Shown here piece by piece: positions 7,373-14,378 of a DNA stretch of 25,116 bases. The notes beneath the pieces are model-generated. The model was not told the DNA's origin and searched no databases. It saw only the letters and a program-made list of their open reading frames with translations. The translations under genes and the position numbers were made by a program. Position 1 is the stretch's first letter, and each line of letters starts with the position of its first letter. Source of the stretch: SZUA-521 sp041738285. GTDB lineage: Bacteria; Pseudomonadota; Gammaproteobacteria; Pseudomonadales; Azotimanducaceae. Where the stretch lies: NCBI GenBank assembly GCA_041738285.1, contig JBGSQB010000081.1:1-25116 (forward strand), read 5' to 3'.

Positions 7373-8889
7373 CAGCGCAGGAACATTTGATATGCAGAGT
7401 TCGCCGTTTCCTCTGAGTAACGATAGCCTATGCGATCGAGAAAGCCGCGCAGTTCGCCGCGTTGTGCCGCGCTCGCCTCGAACCCGGCGAGGACGCGGCC
7501 CCAGTCTGCGCCGTGGTTTCTATAGTGGAACATCGTGATGTTCCATTTCTCGCCCAGCCCCATCAGAAACTTCATCAACGCCCCGGGCCGCTCCGGAAAC
7601 TCGAAGCGATAGATGCTCTCTGGCATCGCCCGATTCATGCGCCCGCCCACCATGTGCCGCACATGCAACTTCGCGATCTCGTTTTCCGTCATGTCCTCGA
7701 CCGCGTATCCCGCGTCTTCCAGCACCGCCGCCAGTTCGGCGCGGCTGCCGCCCGCACCGATCTGCAGGCCAACGTAGACGCGCGCCTCCGATGCGTCGGC
7801 GAAGCGGTAGTTGAACTCGGTGACGCTGCGCTTTCCCAGCGTTCTGCAGAACCGCCGGAAGCTGCCGGGCCGCTCGGGAATGGTCACGGCGAATATCGCC
7901 TCGCGTTTCTCACCGAGCTCGGCGCGCTCAGAGATGTGTCGCAGACGATCGAAATTGACGTTCGCGCCGGAGTCGATGGCAATCAGATCGAATCCTTCGA
8001 TGCCGGTGCGCTCCACGTATTTCTTCAGACCGGCGGTCGCGAGCGCACCCGCAGGCTCGGCTATGGAACGGGTATCGTCGAAGATGTCCTTCACCGCGCC
8101 GCAGATCTCGTCCGTGGATACGACAATGATCTCATCCACGCAGCGACGGGCGATCTTGAAAGTCTCCTTGCCTGCCTGGGCAACTGAAACGCCATCGGCA
8201 AACAGATCCAGAGTCTCCACCGGCAGGCGAACCCGCCGCTTGGCTTTCAGCGCAGCGGACATGCAGGCCGACCCTTCCGCTTCGACGCCGATGACGCGGA
8301 TCTCCGGCTTGAGGTATTTCACGTACGCCGAGATTCCCGCAATCAAACCGCCACCGCCGACCGGTACGAAGATCGCGTGAATGGCCGCGCCATGCTGGTT
8401 GAGAATCTCCATGCCGACGGTGCCTTGACCAGCGATCACATCGGGATCATCGAATGGATGCACAAACGTGTAGCCGTGCTTTTTCATCAGCACATTCGCG
8501 TGTGCTGCAGCGTCATCAAAGGTGTCACCATGCAGGATCACGTGTCCGCCGAGATTCCGCACCGCGTTGACCTTGATCTCGGGTGCATTGTGGCCCATGA
8601 CGATGTGGGCTTTGATTCCCAGCTTGGTTGCTGCGAGTGCAACCCCCTGTGCGTGGTTGCCTGCGGACGCGGCGATCACACCTCGCAATTTCGCCTCTGG
8701 CGAAAGCTGCACCATTTTGTTGTAGGATCCGCGCAGCTTGAACGAGAACACGGGCTGCAGATCTTCGCGCTTCAGGAAAATACGGTTACCGAGCCGACGG
8801 GACAACTGAGGGGCTTCGTGCAACGGCGTCTCGATAGCGACGTCATAGACGCGCGAAGCGAGGATTTTCTTGACGTAGCGTTCGAGCAT
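7372..8889 (-). CDS. ilvA: Threonine ammonia-lyase (biosynthetic, IlvA type)
   Basis: The PLP enzyme deaminates threonine to 2-oxobutyrate, the first step towards isoleucine. The 505 residues have a catalytic domain (1-320) with the PLP lysine Lys51 in FSFKLRGSY, the phosphate-binding glycine loop VGGGGLIAG, and a tandem C-terminal regulatory region (about 330-410 and 425-505, ACT-like) that normally gives isoleucine inhibition and valine relief. ATG 8889 is chosen because MLERYVKKILASRVYDVA matches the N-terminus of Pseudomonas IlvA; a GTG at 8901 would add four residues. It is divergent from rpiA, as in pseudomonads. What is unusual is that it heads a run of five further genes, each overlapping the last. 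Neither start has a strong Shine-Dalgarno. Confidence 0.95.
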   Translation of the reverse strand: MLERYVKKILASRVYDVAIETPLHEAPQLSRRLGNRIFLKREDLQPVFSFKLRGSYNKMVQLSPEAKLRGVIAASAGNHAQGVALAATKLGIKAHIVMGHNAPEIKVNAVRNLGGHVILHGDTFDDAAAHANVLMKKHGYTFVHPFDDPDVIAGQGTVGMEILNQHGAAIHAIFVPVGGGGLIAGISAYVKYLKPEIRVIGVEAEGSACMSAALKAKRRVRLPVETLDLFADGVSVAQAGKETFKIARRCVDEIIVVSTDEICGAVKDIFDDTRSIAEPAGALATAGLKKYVERTGIEGFDLIAIDSGANVNFDRLRHISERAELGEKREAIFAVTIPERPGSFRRFCRTLGKRSVTEFNYRFADASEARVYVGLQIGAGGSRAELAAVLEDAGYAVEDMTENEIAKLHVRHMVGGRMNRAMPESIYRFEFPERPGALMKFLMGLGEKWNITMFHYRNHGADWGRVLAGFEASAAQRGELRGFLDRIGYRYSEETANSAYQMFLR

Positions 8890-8960
8890 GGCGCACAGCA
8901 CAATGAGGGCGCGCCATGTTAAAGGGGGGGTGTCATGCCGTCCACACGGCGGAACTGCGA

Positions 8961-9626
8961 GTGAGTCAGGATGCGCAGAAGCGTGCCGTCGCCGACGCCG
9001 CAGTATCGGCGATCCTCTCCAAACTCACCCGCGAGTCCATCGTGGGCATAGGCACCGGGTCCACCGCCAACTGTTTCATCGACGCGCTGGCCGCACATCG
9101 ACATGCATTCGACGCCGCAGTCGCGAGTTCTGAGGCGAGCGCCGCGCGATTGCGCAGCCACGGCATCACTGTGATCGATCTCAACGCCGCATCCGAGGTG
9201 CTCGTGTACGTCGATGGCGCCGATGAAGTGAACCCCGCAAGACAACTGATCAAGGGCGCCGGCGGCGCGCTCACCCGCGAGAAGATCATCGCGACCACGG
9301 CTATCGAATTCATCTGCATCGTCGATGAATCGAAGCTGGTCACGACACTCGGACAGTTTCCCCTGCCGGTGGAGGTGATCCCCATGGCCCGAGGGCTCGC
9401 AGCGCGCGCTCTCGTGGCCATGGGCGGTCAACCGGTGTACCGGGAAGGGGTGATCACGGACAACGGCAATATCGTGCTCGACGTCCACGGCCTCGACCTC
9501 ACCAGCCCCGCCGCGATGGAATCACGCATCAACGACATCGTCGGCGTCGTCTGCAACGGCATCTTTGCCGCACGCCCCGCCGACCTCGTGCTGGTGGCAG
9601 GCCCGCACGGCGTGCGACGCCTGTAG
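8961..9626 (+). CDS. rpiA: Ribose-5-phosphate isomerase A
   Basis: It interconverts ribose 5-phosphate and ribulose 5-phosphate in the non-oxidative pentose phosphate pathway. The 221 residues carry GIGTGSTA (29-36), the active-site DGADEV (85-90, Asp85 and Asp88) and KGAGGALTREK (98-108, Lys98 and catalytic Glu107), each offset by four from E. coli Asp81, Asp84, Lys94 and Glu103. The start is GTG 8961: VSQDAQKRAV aligns with E. coli MTQDELKKAV, and GGCGGA at 8948-8953 is well placed. An upstream in-frame ATG (8916) would add 15 unrelated residues. The gene ends one base before a perfect inverted repeat and faces the flavoprotein gene. With tkt further on, it supplies pentose phosphates. Confidence 0.96.
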   Translation: MSQDAQKRAVADAAVSAILSKLTRESIVGIGTGSTANCFIDALAAHRHAFDAAVASSEASAARLRSHGITVIDLNAASEVLVYVDGADEVNPARQLIKGAGGALTREKIIATTAIEFICIVDESKLVTTLGQFPLPVEVIPMARGLAARALVAMGGQPVYREGVITDNGNIVLDVHGLDLTSPAAMESRINDIVGVVCNGIFAARPADLVLVAGPHGVRRL

Positions 9627-9696
9627 GAGACTGTCCCCGGAGCTACGCGCTCGTGTGTAGGGACACGATGTGACGCCTAGCTCCGGGGACAGTCTC
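9627..9696. repeat. 19-bp perfect inverted repeat with ACTGTCCCC core
   Basis: GAGACTGTCCCCGGAGCTA (9627-9645) is the exact reverse complement of 9678-9696, with 32 bases between. A third, partial copy of the right arm (CTCCGGGGCGAGCT) follows at 9702-9713 or so. It separates the converging rpiA and flavoprotein genes and could act as a two-way transcription stop, but no T-run follows either arm. The core ACTGTCCCC recurs in the repeat at 15339-15427, which points to a dispersed REP-like family rather than a simple terminator. Confidence 0.8.
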
Positions 9697-9711
9697 CAGC
9701 TCCGGGGCGAG

Positions 9712-11079
9712 CTACCGCAGCAACTTGCCCGGATTCATGATCCCCGCGGGATCGAAGATCTGCTTCAGCGCCGTCATCGCGGCGATCTCCACTGGACTGC
9801 GGCTGTAGCTTAGGAAATCACGCTTGAGCAGCCCAACCCCGTGCTCGGCCGAGATACTGCCGCCGTGGCGCTGCACGACCTCGAAGATCCGCGGGCTGAT
9901 GGCGTGGCAGCGCTCATAGAACTCGGCGACGGACAGGCTCGCAGGTTTGAGGATGTTCAAATGCAGATTGCCGTCGCCGATGTGGCCGTACCAGCACACC
10001 TCGAAGTCCGGGTATGCGGCGCGCACCACGTCATCGACTCTTTCGAGGAAGTCGGGCACCGCCGCGATGCGCACCGCGACATCGTTCTTGTAGGGCGTGA
10101 ACGGCGCGATGCTCTCGGAGATGCCTTCGCGCAGCTGCCACAGGTTCTCGGCCTGGGCATCGCTCTGAGAGATCACGCCGTCGGTCACGAGCCCCGCCTC
10201 GAGGCAGGCGGCGAAGGCGTCCTCAGCGGCGCTGAGGGTAGCCGTGTCGAATTCGAGGAGTGCATAGAAGTCGCAAGGCTCGGCGAGCGGTCGGGTCAGC
10301 TTTCGATGTCCCGTGACCTTCTGCAGCGCAAGCTCCGAGAAGAACTCGAAGGCCGACAGTGTCAGCCGCCGTTGAAACTGCGCGAGCACCGTGAGTAGGT
10401 CGCGCATGCGTGGCACGCCGAGCACCATCACGGTCTGCGCCGCCGCAGCGGCGTCAAGGCGGACTTCCGCCTCGACGATGAAGCCGAGCGTTCCTTCGGA
10501 GCCAATGAAGAGATGGCGCAGGTCATATCCGGTCGCGTTCTTCACCAGGCCCCGGTTCAGACGCATCACGTCGCCAGCCCCGGTCACCACCGTCAGTCCG
10601 ACGATCCAGTCCCGGGTGAGGCCGTAGCGAATGACTTTGATGCCGCCGGCGTTGGTCGCGATGTTGCCCCCGATCTGGCTCGATCCGGCCGAGGCAAAGT
10701 CAACGGGATAAGACAGCCCATGTTCCGCGGCAAATGCCTGTAGCGCTTCGGTGACGACGCCCGCCTGGCAGCGCGCGATGCGGTCGGCGGCATCGAAACC
10801 GAGGATCCTGTTCATGCGATCGAAGGACACGACCACTTCGCCATTGGATGCTACCGCTCCGCCGGACAACCCCGTGCGGCCACCCGACGGGACCAGCGCG
10901 GTGCCGGTGCGGTTCGCCCACTTGACCAGCGCCACCACCTCATCGATGTGCTCCGGGAACACGATGGCACGCGGCGCAACGGCGAAACTACGCGTCCAGT
11001 CGGTGCCCCAGTGGGCCAGCGCATCAGCGTCGGTCGCAACGCGGGCTGGCGAGAAAATCTGCTGTAGTGCGTCGATCAT
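9712..11079 (-). CDS. FAD-linked oxidase, probable D-2-hydroxyglutarate dehydrogenase
   Basis: The 455 residues form an FAD-binding PCMH/VAO domain (about 30-215) with PSGGRTGLSGGA (64-75) and QIGGNIATNAGG (135-146), then an FAD-oxidase C-terminal domain with the metal-binding GHIGDGNLH (365-373) and SAEHGVG (410-416). This architecture covers D-lactate, glycolate (GlcD) and D-2-hydroxyglutarate dehydrogenases. The serA gene two genes away favours the last: in Pseudomonas, SerA reduces 2-oxoglutarate to D-2-hydroxyglutarate while oxidising 3-phosphoglycerate, and a flavoprotein encoded beside serA reoxidises it. That assignment is inference from context; no glcE or glcF is nearby, which argues against glycolate oxidase. 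It is transcribed away from serA, with a TATACT box about 30 bases before the ATG. Confidence 0.85.
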   Translation of the reverse strand: MIDALQQIFSPARVATDADALAHWGTDWTRSFAVAPRAIVFPEHIDEVVALVKWANRTGTALVPSGGRTGLSGGAVASNGEVVVSFDRMNRILGFDAADRIARCQAGVVTEALQAFAAEHGLSYPVDFASAGSSQIGGNIATNAGGIKVIRYGLTRDWIVGLTVVTGAGDVMRLNRGLVKNATGYDLRHLFIGSEGTLGFIVEAEVRLDAAAAAQTVMVLGVPRMRDLLTVLAQFQRRLTLSAFEFFSELALQKVTGHRKLTRPLAEPCDFYALLEFDTATLSAAEDAFAACLEAGLVTDGVISQSDAQAENLWQLREGISESIAPFTPYKNDVAVRIAAVPDFLERVDDVVRAAYPDFEVCWYGHIGDGNLHLNILKPASLSVAEFYERCHAISPRIFEVVQRHGGSISAEHGVGLLKRDFLSYSRSPVEIAAMTALKQIFDPAGIMNPGKLLR

Positions 11080-11105
11080 GAGGCCGAGTCGGATCCGGGG
11101 CGCTC

Positions 11106-11111
11106 AGTATA
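11106..11111 (-). promoter_or_regulatory. Possible -10 box for the flavoprotein gene
   Basis: On the minus strand this reads TATACT, 27 bases upstream of the ATG at 11079. No convincing -35 element lies at the normal distance (TTGCCA at 11134-11139 leaves 22 bases), so this is tentative. Confidence 0.3.
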
Positions 11112-11249
11112 GGGCGCCAATCTGCCCACAGGATGGCAAAATTGACCAACGTATCCGCGATGCGCACGTCCCGCAGCCGCGCGCACTCGCGCGCTGTCGG
11201 GGTGGCACGAAGCGTGCCTACTGATCATTGCTCACATTGGGGGATACAC

Positions 11250-11837
11250 ATGACCGCACGCACCTGGGTGACCTACGGCGCCGCCCTGGTGGGCGCCCTT
11301 GCGATCGCAACCTATGCGGCTGTGCTCGTCGCCCAGCGCATGAGCGACGGGCCGCTCAACGCGATGATCCCGGGCGGACCACTCAAGGTTGGCACGCTGG
11401 TCGACCAGCGGACGATCGACTGGCGGGCAGAGTTGGGCGACCGGGACATGGCGCCCGTCGAGTTGCAACTGGTCGAGCCCCCCGGGTCGCGATACGTCGG
11501 CGTCATGGTTCACGGCGGTGAACTCTACGTACCGTGCGACCTGGGATACATGTGGGGCCGGTTCGCCGGCAATCAGCGGCGCATGCTCCATCTCATCTAC
11601 CTATTCAAGCACTGGCATGAAGATGCGCTCCGCGACGGCCGCGCTGTCCTGCGCATCGACGGTAGGCGCTACGAGCGTCAGGCGGTCCGGGTGACGGATC
11701 CCGCCCTCATCGCCGCGTTGAAGACCCAGCTCGAGACCATGGCGCGCGCCTGGATCGCACCCGATGAGCTCGCGCCACCGCCCGCCCAGGCGCCGAACGA
11801 CATCTGGTTCTTCCGCATGGACCCGCGACCGGTCTGA
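11250..11837 (+). CDS. Membrane-anchored protein of unknown function
   Basis: I do not recognise this 195-residue protein with confidence. It has one N-terminal membrane helix (about 8-28, TYGAALVGALAIATYAAVLVA) with positive residues before it, and the rest (29-195) probably faces the periplasm. The soluble part alternates short strands, such as VELQLVEPPGSRYVGVMVHGGELYVPCDLG, with a helix rich in aromatic and basic residues (about 110-130, MWGRFAGNQRRMLHLIYLFKHW). The strand pattern faintly recalls FMN-binding split-barrel proteins, but no diagnostic motif is seen. The ATG at 11250 is supported by GGGGGA at 11239-11244; earlier in-frame ATGs lack this and would spoil the membrane anchor. 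It lies between the divergent flavoprotein gene and serA and may share their regulation, which is a guess. Confidence 0.7.
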   Translation: MTARTWVTYGAALVGALAIATYAAVLVAQRMSDGPLNAMIPGGPLKVGTLVDQRTIDWRAELGDRDMAPVELQLVEPPGSRYVGVMVHGGELYVPCDLGYMWGRFAGNQRRMLHLIYLFKHWHEDALRDGRAVLRIDGRRYERQAVRVTDPALIAALKTQLETMARAWIAPDELAPPPAQAPNDIWFFRMDPRPV

Positions 11838-11849
11838 CAATGAGACCAC

Positions 11850-11904
11850 CTCATCTGCCCCACCGAATCACTTCGATGTGACCCAGCAGATGAGTCGCTA
11901 TTAT
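11850..11904. promoter_or_regulatory. Dyad and -10-like box upstream of serA
   Basis: CTCATCTGC (11850-11858) and GCAGATGAG (11886-11894) form a perfect 9-bp inverted repeat 27 bases apart. TATTAT follows at 11899-11904, about 27 bases before the serA ATG, and could be a -10 box; the base match at -35 is weak (ATGTGA at 11876-11881, inside the dyad). The arrangement suits an operator or a hairpin ending the upstream gene, though no T-run follows it directly. Confidence 0.45.
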
Positions 11905-11930
11905 TGGCGCCCGATTTTTCAAGTTGGCCC

Positions 11931-13160
11931 ATGAGCGAAACCTCCTACGACCGCGCCCGCATCAAAGTACTGCTGCTCGAAGGCGTTCATGAATCCGCCG
12001 TCTCGACGTTCAAGGCGGCCGGCTATACGAATCTCGAACTCGCCGCCGGCGCGTTGCAGGGTGATGCCCTGACTACCGCCCTGCGCGATGCCCACATGGT
12101 GGGTATTCGCAGCCGCACCCAGCTCACCGAAGGAGCCCTGGCCGAAGCGCGTCGGTTGATCGCGATCGGCTGCTTCTGCATCGGCACAAACCAGGTGAAT
12201 CTGAATGCCGCGATGCGCGCTGGCGTGCCGGTCTTCAATGCGCCGTTTTCGAACACCCGCAGCGTTGCCGAGCTCGTGCTCGCCGAGGCCGTGCTGCTCT
12301 TGCGCGGTGTGCCGCAGAAGCATGGCTTCCTGAAGCGCGGCATCTGGCAGAAGAGTGCAGATTCGAGCTTCGAAACCCGCGGCAAGACCCTTGGCGTGAT
12401 CGGCTACGGCAACATCGGCAGTCAGCTCGGCGTACTTGCCGAAGGTCTGGGCATGCGCGTCGTCTTTTACGACGTCGTCAAGAAGCTCAACCTCGGCAAC
12501 GCACACCAGGTGGACACCCTCGGCGAGTTACTTGCCACGAGCGATGTCGTGACCCTGCACGTGCCAGCCACGACTGAAACCCGCAATATGATCGACGCGC
12601 CAGCACTTGCGCTCATGAAGCGCACCGCGGTGTTGATCAATGCATCGCGCGGCGATGTCGTCGATATCGACGCCCTCGCCGCGGCGCTGAAGTCGAATGC
12701 GCTGATGGGCGCCGCGATCGACGTGTATCCGGAGGAACCAAAATCCAACGCCGAACCATTCAGGTCGCCACTGCTCGACTGCGACAACGTGCTGCTGACA
12801 CCGCACATCGGCGGCAGCACTGTCGAAGCGCAGGAGAACATCGGCTTCGAAGTGGCCGAGAAGATGATCCGCTACTCCGACAACGGCTCGACACTCTCGG
12901 CCGTGAATTTTCCCGAAGTCGCGCTACCGCCCCATCCGGGCAGCCACCGGCTGCTGCACATTCATCGCAACGTGCCCGGCGTGCTGTCGCGCATCAACCA
13001 GGTGTTCTCAGAGGGCGGCATCAACATCGCGGCGCAGTACCTGCAGACCAACGCCAACATCGGCTATGTGGTGATCGACCTCGATGCCGAGCACAGCCAG
13101 GCAGCGCTGACCCGGATCAAGGACGTGGAAGGGACGATCCGCACCCGGGTGTTGTTCTAG
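11931..13160 (+). CDS. serA: D-3-phosphoglycerate dehydrogenase
   Basis: SerA oxidises 3-phosphoglycerate with NAD as the committed step of serine synthesis. The 409 residues align nearly end to end with E. coli SerA (410): AIGCFCIGTNQV (78-89) and FNAPFSNTRSVAELV (102-116) are near identical, the Rossmann glycine motif GVIGYGNIG lies at about 145-153, INASRGDVVD holds the substrate arginine near 240, and LTPHIGGST holds the catalytic histidine near 290. A C-terminal ACT domain (about 337-409) with LLHIHRNVPGVLSRIN is the serine-feedback site, so allosteric inhibition is expected. ATG 11931 gives the family N-terminus; an in-frame ATG at 11904 would add nine residues and overlap the -10-like box. 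The 2-hydroxyglutarate-type flavoprotein nearby fits the coupled reaction reported in pseudomonads. Confidence 0.96.
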   Translation: MSETSYDRARIKVLLLEGVHESAVSTFKAAGYTNLELAAGALQGDALTTALRDAHMVGIRSRTQLTEGALAEARRLIAIGCFCIGTNQVNLNAAMRAGVPVFNAPFSNTRSVAELVLAEAVLLLRGVPQKHGFLKRGIWQKSADSSFETRGKTLGVIGYGNIGSQLGVLAEGLGMRVVFYDVVKKLNLGNAHQVDTLGELLATSDVVTLHVPATTETRNMIDAPALALMKRTAVLINASRGDVVDIDALAAALKSNALMGAAIDVYPEEPKSNAEPFRSPLLDCDNVLLTPHIGGSTVEAQENIGFEVAEKMIRYSDNGSTLSAVNFPEVALPPHPGSHRLLHIHRNVPGVLSRINQVFSEGGINIAAQYLQTNANIGYVVIDLDAEHSQAALTRIKDVEGTIRTRVLF

Positions 13161-13188
13161 GGTAGGATTCCTTCCCTGTTGGCAGTTT

Positions 13189-13194
13189 AGGAGG
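13189..13194 (+). promoter_or_regulatory. Strong ribosome-binding site for folE
   Basis: AGGAGG ends five bases before GTG 13200. This consensus site is what fixes the GTG as the folE start. Confidence 0.8.
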
Positions 13195-13199
13195 CCGCT

Positions 13200-13940
13200 G
13201 TGCCTCGCAATACCGAACCCGGGCCGCTGCGCGTGGCCACCTCCGCCGCCACCGATGACGGTGAGGAAGTCTCGCGAGTCATTCGTGCGCGGCTCATCGC
13301 CGCCAAGCGCCGCTTCCATGCCAACGACAATATTTCCGACTTCATCGAAGACGGGGAGCTCGATCTGCTGCAAGGCGAGGTGGCCGAGAAGATGAAGACG
13401 GTGCTCGAAGCGCTGGTCATCGACATCGAGAGCGATCACAACACCCAAGGCACGGCAAAGCGCGTTGCCAAGATGTTCGTCAAAGAGGTGTTTGGCGGAC
13501 GCTATGTGCCGATTCCGCCGGTTACCGAGTTCCCCAACGTCGAGCGTCTCAACGAGCTCATGATCGTTGGGCCGATCACCGTCCGCAGTGCCTGCTCCCA
13601 CCATCTGTGTCCGATCATCGGCAAGGTCTGGGTCGGCGTGATGCCAAACGAACACTCGGCACTCATTGGCCTTTCGAAATACGCACGTCTGCTCGAATGG
13701 GTGATGACACGGCCCCAGATTCAGGAAGAAGCCATCGCGCAGCTGGCCGACCTGTTGCAGGAGAAGATGCAACCGGATGGACTGTCGATCGTGATGGAGG
13801 CCGATCACTACTGCATGCAGTGGCGCGGCGTTCGCGACATGAACTCGAAGATGATCAACAGCATCATGCGCGGCAGTTTTCTCAACAACGCCAACCTGCG
13901 CCGCGAGTTTCTCGCGTTGCTCGCCGCCAGTCGGAGTTAA
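13200..13940 (+). CDS. folE: GTP cyclohydrolase I
   Basis: The enzyme opens GTP to 7,8-dihydroneopterin triphosphate, the entry to folate and other pterins. Zinc and active-site residues are present: SACSHHLCP (130-138, zinc ligand Cys132 and His135) and DHYCMQWRGV (202-211, zinc ligand Cys205), with SMV-like GLSIVMEA before it. GTP-binding residues are in GLSKYARLLEWVM. At 246 residues it is about 25 longer than E. coli FolE because of an N-terminal extension (1-30, rich in Ala, Thr and Asp) of unknown role. The start is GTG 13200 behind a perfect AGGAGG. The BLUF gene begins three bases after its stop, so the two are very likely one transcript. It follows serA in the same direction with a 39-base gap and may be cotranscribed. 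Confidence 0.95.
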   Translation: MPRNTEPGPLRVATSAATDDGEEVSRVIRARLIAAKRRFHANDNISDFIEDGELDLLQGEVAEKMKTVLEALVIDIESDHNTQGTAKRVAKMFVKEVFGGRYVPIPPVTEFPNVERLNELMIVGPITVRSACSHHLCPIIGKVWVGVMPNEHSALIGLSKYARLLEWVMTRPQIQEEAIAQLADLLQEKMQPDGLSIVMEADHYCMQWRGVRDMNSKMINSIMRGSFLNNANLRREFLALLAASRS

Positions 13941-13943
13941 TCC

Positions 13944-14378
13944 ATGCTCGTTCGACTTCTCTACGCCAGCCGAATCTCACAGTCCGCAGGCGATGACGCC
14001 ATCGACTCAATCCTCGCCCAGTCGCGAGCCAACAACGCCGAGCACGGCATCACCGGCATCCTGTGCGTATGCCAGACCGGTCGCGTATTCATGCAGGTGC
14101 TCGAAGGTGGTCGGGAAGAAGTGAGTACGCTCTACAACAACATCGTGCGCGACGGACGCCACGACCACGTCATGCTGCTCGACTACGAGGAAATCGGCGA
14201 ACGCGTCTTCGTGGGTTGGCGTATGGGCAGGGTAGACCTCAACAAAGTGAATCTCAGCATCATCCTCAAGTACTCGGAGCAGCCGAGCCTCGATCCGTTT
14301 TCCCTGCCCGGCAAAGTCGCGCTCGCACTCTTGACCGAACTCATGAACAGTGCGGCCGTGACCGGCCGCGGGGCCTGA
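13944..14378 (+). CDS. BLUF-domain blue-light sensor
   Basis: BLUF proteins bind FAD and sense blue light by rearranging a hydrogen-bond network around the flavin. In this 144-residue protein the key residues are all present: Tyr7 in LLYASR (AppA Tyr21), Asn31 in RANNAEHGITG (AppA Asn45), Gln51 in FMQVLEG (AppA Gln63), and Trp92/Met94 in VGWRMG (AppA Trp104/Met106). So it should be photoactive. There is no EAL, GGDEF or other output domain; the short C-terminal tail (about 100-144) holds helices that usually cap the domain and bind partners. It is therefore a short BLUF that must act through another protein. GGAG at 13933-13936 is well placed before ATG 13944. Direct coupling to folE is unusual and raises the possibility of light input into pterin synthesis, which is inference. 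Its stop abuts the converging hydrolase stop. Confidence 0.93.
   Translation: MLVRLLYASRISQSAGDDAIDSILAQSRANNAEHGITGILCVCQTGRVFMQVLEGGREEVSTLYNNIVRDGRHDHVMLLDYEEIGERVFVGWRMGRVDLNKVNLSIILKYSEQPSLDPFSLPGKVALALLTELMNSAAVTGRGA

Noticed and set aside
13160..13188. Terminator between serA and folE
   Set aside because: GGGTAGGATTCCTTCCC can form a small imperfect hairpin, but no T-run follows it.
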